Source: Massospora cicadina | Taxonomy: Eukaryota; Entomophthoromycota; Entomophthoromycetes; Entomophthorales; Entomophthoraceae | Length of the DNA: 64,000 nt | NCBI GenBank assembly: GCA_022478985.1 | Contig: JAKSZP010007888.1 | Span: forward strand, 1 to 64,000 | Direction: 5' to 3' | Shown here: positions 56,686 to 64,000 of the stretch, one piece after another | Numbering within the stretch: the first letter of the stretch is position 1 | Layout: every line of letters begins with the position of its first letter | Notes under the pieces: model-generated | The model's database searches: none | Told to the model about the DNA's origin: nothing | What the model saw: the letters and a program-made list of their open reading frames with translations, nothing else | Made by a program: the position numbers and the translations under genes

Positions 56686-58720
56686 AATGAAAATGGTGAA
56701 GAAAATGACAAAATGGGAAGTCCATCCATCATCACATTTAAAGAAGTACAAAAAATTTAATGGAGATTCGAAAATATTGACGTCTATCCTGGATTTCTGA
56801 TGAAGGACTATGAGACTTTTTTTGAGAAGTCTTGAACCCAGGAGAAAGAGCCAGCCGCAAAAGGGCTTCTTTTGTAGAAAGGAATCTTTATAAACCTATA
56901 TGAATCAAATGTTCTCCCATAGACATACGGTTCAAGTGCAAATATATTCTGCTAAATCATGAGATTTGAACAACCAGCGCTTTATCATTTGTGCATTTAC
57001 TGGGACTTTATAATGAGGAAATTCCATCACCATATTACTACCCAAGGGGCCTTATGGATGGCATATGAACAGGTACATAAATTAGCATCTTAAAGTATAG
57101 GAGACGTCCACCAACTGATCAAAGCAAATTGTTCCTATATTTTTTAGCTCCATAACAAAATTTGGACCATTGATTATAGTTTACTAAGTATGTGTAGAAT
57201 GCTATGGAGCTTCACAAAAAACATTATGGTAGCAAACAATTTTTTTTAAAAGTTTACTTGGTGCGTTCACCCAATAGCTTTAAAGAACAGATGCCTAAGC
57301 TTATGGTAAAATGGCAGTACAAGCTTCTCTTAGCCGTCATAATGAAGAAGAATAAAAGTAAGTTCCTCAAATACAACTATAGCTCTCTCTAAAGCGAATT
57401 GTAAGATTGAAGCCCAATGAAATTAAAAGGCTTTATCAGTAATCAAACTCTTACTGCGTAAGTAGCCCACGTTGAGCAGAATTTGAAAACCCATGTGAGT
57501 CAGGTGTCTGCTCATTACATTACTAAATGACTTAACGAATTGGAGAGTGATTGAGAGACAGATTACTTAGTTGCTAAGAGATTAACCATATCTACTTTCG
57601 CCTTAATGAAGCTAAGAATTTCTGAAATACTCTCAAAGAAGAGCTGAAAGATAAGACTGACAAGCCTCCTCAGAGAACCAAATGTCAACTGATGAAGGAT
57701 AACTTGAATTGGTGCATTGGAGCATCAGAGGATGAGAACAAACTCTTAAAAACTTATTGCTCTTCCGCTTGTCAAAAATTCGTGATCTGGATATTGGGGT
57801 TAAGAATTTGGATAATGATAGGTCATTTTTTAAAAAGAATAGCAATCTGATGGATGTCAACCCAAGACTTACTATAGAGGAAATGGAGCAACATCTCAAT
57901 CCTCTAAAGGATCAGATACGTTGACTCTTGCATCAAGTTAAACAGAGCAGCACATGTACCATTATTCTGAGTCTGAAGCTCCTGGAAAACACATTGTCAC
58001 AGGATTGTAAGCCACTACCTTTAAACCTACCTTCAAGGATAAATATCCACTTGGAGAAGGTAGTATTGCATTTTTCCTCTAGTCTATAAAGCTGCTATGG
58101 AAGGTGCTACTGATCTTTTAAAAGGTTAAGAACATTTTATCTTGTTTTTGCCATATGGATCAAGTGGTTATGGTACCTCATATGGACTAATTGACCATCT
58201 GGATTGAAGCGAAGAAAGCTCTCATCAAATAATTTGGTTATAAGAAAAATCTTGAGTATGAAGAAATAGGCCTTCATGAGGATTGCGCCACGCCAAAATA
58301 AAACCATGGCTGAATTCGTGGATCATTTCTATTAATGACAAACGCTGAGAACTTCAAAGATTATTACTTTGGATAATGCCATAGCTGCAATTGTTGCTGG
58401 TTTGTATAGTAAACCTGACCTAACCATTCACGTCACATCTGTAAAATGAAGCTTCAAAACTGTATTAGACATTAAAGAAGCCCTACTTCATGTTGGCGAC
58501 ATACACAAAGAAGAGACCTCCACAAAGTTTCCTATGAAACACATAGTGTATACCATGGAGGAAGTAAAACTCAAGAAGGTGGAAAAGACCAAATTTAACT
58601 ATTAAAAGAAGAATAACCACGCTGAAGATATGTGTTTTAAGAAAACCCATGCCCTTGCCAAGCAGGGAAAAGGGCAGTCGTCTTAACGTCAGGTATCTTT
58701 GAGGATGACTAATCCAAAAT
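56686..58720 (+). pseudogene. Element J gag remnant
   Basis: Strongly decayed. The clearest part is at 58300-58470: MAEFVDHFY, two stops, then LRTSKIITLDNAIAAIVAGL, which has the pattern of a capsid C-terminal domain. Near 58590 FNY, a stop, KKNNHAEDMC keeps the exact C-x2-C-x4-H-x4-C spacing of a zinc knuckle with the first two Cys lost. No protease or reverse transcriptase follows before element G. Confidence 0.65.
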
Positions 58721-59072
58721 ACCTGAAAGTGAAACTTTGCCAATCGCTCATCTTGCATTATTGAGAATGATCCTAAAGATAGCTCTGAAGGTGCATATGA
58801 GGACATAGGTTGTTATATTTTGGGTACACCCTCTGAGCTTGCCATTCTGGATTTCTTGAGCGCCAAAAATATCAACAATGCCCATGTTCATTAGGACACT
58901 TAACTCAGTCAAGTTTTTGTGTGACCCATAAATAATTGATACAGCCAGTAATGCTGATCAATACCTTGTCCTTTTGATCTGACCCAACTTAAGCGTGCAC
59001 ATTATAATGGGGATTAAGCATAAATATCCCAAGACTGCCTGAAAGCTAAAATAACGTTCCATCTTAAAGATG
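58721..59072. other. Junction between J and G
   Basis: Broken frames that may be the start of the J protease region. Nothing firm can be named. Confidence 0.4.
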
Positions 59073-60534
59073 TGTTAGCCCTCCCACCAAAGTTTGGAGG
59101 ACCATTTATAAGTCAAGGGGAATGTCCCCTGTGTGTGGATCAGGCAATTTTCCCATTTCCAATTAAAAAGGGTCCAAAGTTGCCGACTGTACCCCTTGTC
59201 ACCCAGGGCGACCTCGCCCATTTGGTAGATGAGCTCCGGGTAACAGCACTCCCTCTTAAGATTCCTCCCTCGGTACCCACGCTCACCTTGGCCAAATTTG
59301 TCTGCCAAATTGAGGAAATCTGCACTGAGATTACCGAGTCAAAGTCAAAAGGTCCAAAACTGATGGGTTTAAAGCTCAATGATTGGAAAACATATAGTCA
59401 AAAAGGGACAAGTATCAAATTATTGGCTGGAATTGCCAATAGTTTCAACTCAGCCAGCAGTACGATTGCCAATGTCAAACACCTTTCAAAATCATCAGGG
59501 ATGATCCCTGATGGGCAGATGGTATCTTTGGGAACTATCACAGACGATTCAAAATCCCTATGTAATGAATTGGGGGTTGCGGTTGACATAACTCATTTAG
59601 CTGAACAAACGCCCTAGCGACCAGGCATGAGTGGGTTGAACATCCCAAATCCATTTCCAACCAATTGGGACTGCCACTATGTGGGGTGGCCATGGGGATT
59701 TCCTGTTGCTTATTGGGCCAAACGCCATTACAACAACAGATAAAAATGCAGTCAAGCCTCAGTCTAGGCATTTGTGGTCGAACCAGTAGTGACTTGGCCT
59801 GCTGCTGAATACTTCAATGTCAGTTTCAATTGTAATTATCTGCCCCCTTCCTAAAAATTCGCTGGGTTAGGTCAAATTCGAGGGGCCTTATCCCTGCTTT
59901 GACCCACTACCATTCAAACACTATTTAATTAGTTGCATTGCACTGAGGAAATTGTTGTTCGATTCTCTTTATTTTTCTTTCCAATAAATTCCCACTAAAA
60001 CCCAATTTTATACTTACTTTAGAATCAATTCTTGCAGAAGTCTTGATGGCATTAACCTGGTGGCCTATCAGTCCCTACACCGGATGGGCATTACCAGTTT
60101 TGATTACAATCACTTTCACAATTGTCAACTGGATTCAACGTACAAAAGACTTCTAGCAATTTACCCTATTATTGAAACTATCTGCAATCAATATACTGGG
60201 ATCTTATGGCCTTATAACCACCATTTTCAAGCAAGGATTCGCCCCCTTGTCTTTATGATACTAATGAACCCACCCACCAGCAACTCTGTAGAAGCCAACC
60301 CAGTGGTACAATCCCCTGCTGCAAGACCCTCAGTGTCTGAGGTTGCTTCCATTTGGTTCAATTCCAGGTTACTTTCCACGCTCGTTCTACATCAATGAGT
60401 CATTAAGACCCAATTCACAGCTCCATACAACGTCATACAAGTGGTAATGCCACTGACATTCTGGATTGCGTTTTGGGTGCTCACGCATCCCAACTGGAAG
60501 GTTAGTCTAAACTTCTTCTGCTGTTTTCATGACA
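59073..60534 (+). repeat. Element G 5' LTR
   Basis: It starts TGTTAGCCCTCCC and ends TTTTCATGACA. It is alignable with the F LTR (shared CTATGTGGGGTGGCC, TTTAATTAGTTG and the end block). Length is about 1462 bp. TAATTGACCAACC, the likely primer site, follows. Confidence 0.82.
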
Positions 60535-61196
60535 TAATTGACCAACCATTGTTTCCTGCCATTTCCTCCCTTCTCTTTAAAGTGGGAGTCGCAGTGGTTA
60601 CCCTTTACCCAATGAACATGCATTTAGTAGTCTGATTTCTGTTTTTCATTTGGTCAATCGCCGATTTTGTGGGTAGTATTCTCTATACCTTAGAGAAACT
60701 CCTTCAGGGAATCAGAGCCCCGTGGATAACTACTCTTCCCCCATCTAATATTCAAGAAGATAATCTGAGTGTTCCCTCCTGAGATATTGTTAATCAAGTT
60801 CTTGTCGCCCTTGCTGAGGTGAAATTGTGTTCTGCTATTGCCCTTAATAATGCCGCTGTGATATCCCATGCCCAACAAGGGGTCGCTCTTTTGGATTTGG
60901 TAGAAGAGGATGCCCGTCAATGGGTACAAAGTCTTCTGTGTTCTACTTCACAAGCAGGAGAGTCTACCTCGCTGGTCGCAGTAGTATCAGATGCTTTGAG
61001 ACCCCCTGTGTCACGTTCAGACCGTTTATTCCAATTGCTTTCTACTATGGCTGAAGCCCTCAGCTTGGCTTCTTTAATCACAATCTTCCATGAACAGGCT
61101 CCCGCTCTTGAGTTCTCTAATGATATGCTCCAAGAAATATTTAGATCATTGTTAAATCTGCCTCCGCCCATCACAAAGTTTGGTCCACCTCTATAG
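60441..61196 (+). pseudogene. Element G gag with hydrophobic start
   Basis: The frame enters from the LTR with MPLTFWIAFWVLTHPNWKVS, crosses the LTR end, and continues with LFPAISSLLFKVGVAVV. After a TGA come FLFFIWSIADFVGSILYTLE and VLVALAEVKLCSAIALNNAA, up to LQEIFRSLLNLPPPITKF (60819-61196 open). Two or three stretches could span a membrane. I see no CCHC knuckle. It occupies the Gag position, though its fold is not recognised. Confidence 0.55.
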
Positions 61197-61495
61197 GGAC
61201 AGTGGATCAAATATGTAAAGCTGTGACCACTATCAACGCCTCCCCTTGCCATGCTTCCCACTATCAAAGGGAAAATTATATGATCAGTCTACCTAATGAA
61301 GACTCAGATTTAGTTCTTACCATTGAACCAGTATTGGTTCTATCCTTGGAGCCTGTCAATACCCCGCGTTTGAGTTGTGTTATCCTGGTTCACCTATTAA
61401 TGAATCGGTAAAAGACCAGATTGAAGTAGCTTGTTCCCAAGCCCTTCCCATTACCAAATTTAACTCTGAAAAGGCCCCCAACCTTCCCCCTGAAA

Positions 61496-61860
61496 TTGCT
61501 TGCCATTTCTTCAGTTGCAGCAGAAAAGACTAAATCTACCAATAAACAAATTTTCACTTATTTCTTATTAACTATGAAGATTAGTATCAGGTCTCACCAC
61601 GTCTCTTTTGAGGATTTGGTGGATACTGGAGCCACAGGTAATTTTATGAGCATTAAGTTAGCCCAACAATTGAAGCTGGACCTGGAGGTAGGTCCTTTGG
61701 TGATAGTTGGTTCTTAAGCCTCCTAGAAATCATATTTAGTCCATTGGCCAGTACCTTTCTCAGTAAATCAGTTCAGCTTTTGCAATCATTTCTCCACAAT
61801 GCCAAACGTGGTGTTTCCTGTAATCTTGGGGGTCAGATGGTGGTGCTGACAACATTTTAG
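61496..61860 (+). pseudogene. Element G protease
   Basis: VSFEDLVDTGATGNFMSIKL carries the catalytic DTGA at about 61620. LAQQLKLDLEVGPLVIVGS follows, then a stop. The closing block VFPVILGVRWW lies at about 61810-61845. It is the partner of the F protease. Confidence 0.88.
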
Positions 61861-61879
61861 AATCCACCTGGAGTCAAAT

Positions 61880-62860
61880 ATGTTGTCGTTTGTTAATGAT
61901 CAAACGGAGGGGGAATATCCTTTAGTTGATAGTCTTAGAAAAACTCAAGGTTGCAGCTCCATCACCTCTCTCATTTTTCCTGCGGGCCTTCCGTCTGATT
62001 TTCCTGAGGACTTAATGCGCTATAGAAGTATCTTTGATTTAAAGAAGGCGGACCATCTTCCCTCTCACACTAAATTCAACTTAGGATTCAGAACAACGGT
62101 ACAATTTGTGAATAACAACTGTCCTTTGTACCCATACCCAGCGGAGGAGGAGGTTGCGCTTAACACTTGGTTAGATGATATGCTTAAGAAAGGGTGGTTG
62201 TTGAAGAAACATCACCAGTTGCGTCTTCCATCATTTTTGTCAAAAAAGCTGATGTTTCCTCTGTCCCTGTGTGGATTATATACACTTAAACAAAGTCACT
62301 GCACATAATCCCTACACTTTGCCCCTAGATCAAACTATCAGTCAAGCAATCGCTTAATCTCTTGTGTTCTTTAAGCTGGATCTCGTTTATGCCTTCAACC
62401 AAATTTGGGTGATGGAGGGGCAAGAATGGCTTACCGCAATCTGAACAAAATGAGGTATTTTCCAATTTTGTGCAATGCCCTTCATGTTGAAGAATGCGAC
62501 AGCCACATTCCAAAGAATGATCAACAGTGTGCTGGGAGACCTCCAATTCACTTGCACGGTCGCATATATTGATGAAATTTTTGGTTCACTCCACAAACCC
62601 AAACCACACGCAAAAGACCTGGAAGTGGTAGTGGCTGCTTTGCATAAGGTGGGCCTACAATCAAGCCTTCAAAATGTGAGCTTTATAAAGAGGAAGTTAC
62701 TTTTCTTGGGAACCTTGTCCTCAAGGATGGTTATGTGATTCTCCCCATAAGTTATTTGTCATCCGTGAATTGCCAAATATAAAAACCCAGAAACAATTAC
62801 AGAGTTTCTTGGACACTATTATTTTCCTAAAGAAATTTTCCCCGGTTCTTTCCCAGTTAG
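61880..62860 (+). pseudogene. Element G reverse transcriptase
   Basis: An open stretch 61880-62308 covers the linker and the start (FPEDLMRYRSIFDLKKADHL, EVALNTWLDDMLKKGWLL). Then MPFMLKNATATFQRMINSVL and TVAYIDEIFGS follow, where the catalytic YIDD has become YIDE. The connection FLDTIIFLKKFSPVLSQLAA is at 62790-62860. Frameshifts lie near 62220 and 62330. Confidence 0.88.
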
Positions 62861-63370
62861 CTGCTCCTCTTCAACCCTCATGGGTAAGAATGTGCCTTTC
62901 CATTGGACATCCAAGTGCCAGCAGGCGTTTGAGTCAATCAAAGAGGTGCTTTTATCTCCCCGCTACCTAAAACATGTGGATCCCTCTAAATTGATATTGT
63001 TTCTTGCGATGCCTCATCTGTGGCAGTGGAGGCTGTTCTACTCCAGGATCACAATGGCTTGAAATATCCAGTCACCTATTTTCCGGAAATTTTCCTCTAC
63101 TGAGCAATCATGGGCCATCTACAATAAGGAGTTGCCATAGCATAGGCGTTGACTAATTGGCCGTATATGTTACGGGGTGCTCAGCATGAGTTAACTGTGC
63201 GTACAGATCACCAAGCTCTTTTGTATTTCTGTGAAACCCAAAAATTGGCACATTGGAAAGCTCATACCTATCAGTACTTGTGCAGTTTTTATTTTATATA
63301 TGAATTTGTGTAAGGCGTGCTTAATTTGCTCCCCAATTTTCTTAGCTGCAACCCAGACCATTGTCCCTCA
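62861..63370 (+). pseudogene. Element G RNase H
   Basis: SCDASSVAVEAVLLQDHNGL keeps the first Asp. MLRGAQHELTVRTDHQALLY keeps the TDHQ Asp. LNLLPNFLSCNPDHCPSDS ends the domain. Stops interrupt the Glu block near 63130. Confidence 0.87.
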
Positions 63371-63499
63371 GACTCAGATGAATTAGACCTTGTTACAGTA
63401 ATCCCCTCCACTAAAATCTTGTCTATTGTTCCTCCTGTGGTCTCATCAGTCGCCTTTGCTCCTGACGCCCCTCTCATTTCTTAGGTTTAAGCAGCCCAA

Positions 63500-63958
63500 A
63501 TGACCTACCATGAAGTAGTGGAGTTATTTGATCAATTGTCCCTTCAAACAAAAAAACATTCCCTATATTCCTTGATAAAGGGTTCATCTATTTTAGGTCG
63601 CAGGTTTGGGTTCATCCTCTCTTTAGAGCTGAGGTGTTTCAACCGCAGCATGATCCTCCCACAATTGGCCATCTGGGCAATAAGAATTGCATTGAATTGA
63701 TCAAGCGGATTTATAATTTGGCGGGTTTAACAAAGGAAATTCCTGCCTGGATCGATAATTGCATTACCTGTGCATGGACCAAGTTAGACTGTTCAGAGAA
63801 GAAATGGCTCCTGCTTCCTTTGCAAAAGGTGGAGGGTCCATGGACATTGGTGTCTGTGGATTTTATTATTGAACTTCCCTTTTCTAATGTGTTTACAGTG
63901 GTGAGGGTTGTCGGAAAGTTGATATGACTGGACAATACACTACCCATACTGGCAGATT
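63500..63958 (+). pseudogene. Element G integrase, start
   Basis: FQPQHDPPTIGHLGNKNCIE and CITCAWTK form the HHCC zinc module. VEGPWTLVSVDFIIELPFSN starts the catalytic core with its first Asp intact. It ends in a TGA near 63927. The remaining core would lie past the window. Confidence 0.87.
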
Positions 63959-64000
63959 AGAGGGGGAATAGAGACAAGTCTCAAGATTTATGAAAAAAGT

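Larger units (their letters stand above)
59073..64000 (+). mobile_element. Element G: Ty3/Gypsy element related to F, cut by the window end
   Basis: A 5' LTR, then a gag region, protease, reverse transcriptase, RNase H and the start of integrase, all on the + strand and all matching F. It lacks the large gag deletion of F. The 3' part lies beyond the window. It has many stops. Confidence 0.9.

Noticed and set aside
1..64000. A changed genetic code in which TGA is read as an amino acid.
   Set aside because: TGA occurs at both Arg and Trp positions, with TAA and TAG also present in the same genes. TRM44 exons use TGG for Trp and have no internal TGA. Mutation decay explains it.
1..64000. CRISPR arrays, bacterial operons, rRNA genes.
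   Set aside because: No regular short repeats with unique spacers, no ribosome-binding-site-led gene clusters and no rRNA sequence were seen. The window is eukaryotic.

Overview
The window looks like a repeat block from a eukaryotic, most likely fungal, chromosome. It holds one recognisable host gene. The evidence for a fungus is: very short introns with CTAAC/CTAAG branch points, a Trm44-type tRNA methyltransferase, chromodomain-bearing Ty3/Gypsy elements, and a LINE with Cys-His motifs typical of filamentous fungi. I cannot fix the phylum. The host gene is GC-rich. Most of the rest is AT-rich and is decayed transposon sequence with stops and frameshifts, many of them TGA where CGA (Arg) is expected, as C-to-T decay would give.

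Layout. (1) 425-4980, element A: a 5'-truncated Ty3/Gypsy chromovirus on the + strand with its 3' LTR. (2) 6193-9364: TRM44, about ten exons, with a G-rich minisatellite in its first intron. (3) 9930-10795 and 34610-35505: two copies of a dispersed repeat (H) on either side of a nest of retrotransposons. (4) 10796-33866: the nest. Element F (+) is interrupted in its 5' LTR by element E (-, 11383-26398, perfect GCCTG target duplication). E is interrupted in its integrase gene by element B (+, 12950-21989, ATTGG/GTTGG target duplication). F also carries a reverse-oriented solo LTR (27192-28832). (5) 38625-50385: LINE D (-), interrupted by Ty3/Gypsy element C (-, 40334-46891), which itself carries a 618-bp insertion. 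(6) 50850-52500: an ORF1-only LINE-like element (-). (7) 54300-59072: an LTR-like region with direct repeats and a ruined gag (element J). (8) 59073-64000: element G (+), a relative of F, cut off by the window end.

Elements A and E are one family, F and G and the solo LTR another, and B and C a third. B and C share a dUTPase-like domain between protease and reverse transcriptase. Only B has a 1.3-kb segment between pol and the 3' LTR, and it contains a long antisense reading frame. No element looks able to move now. The order of events that can be read is F, then E, then B, and separately D, then C, then the 618-bp insert.
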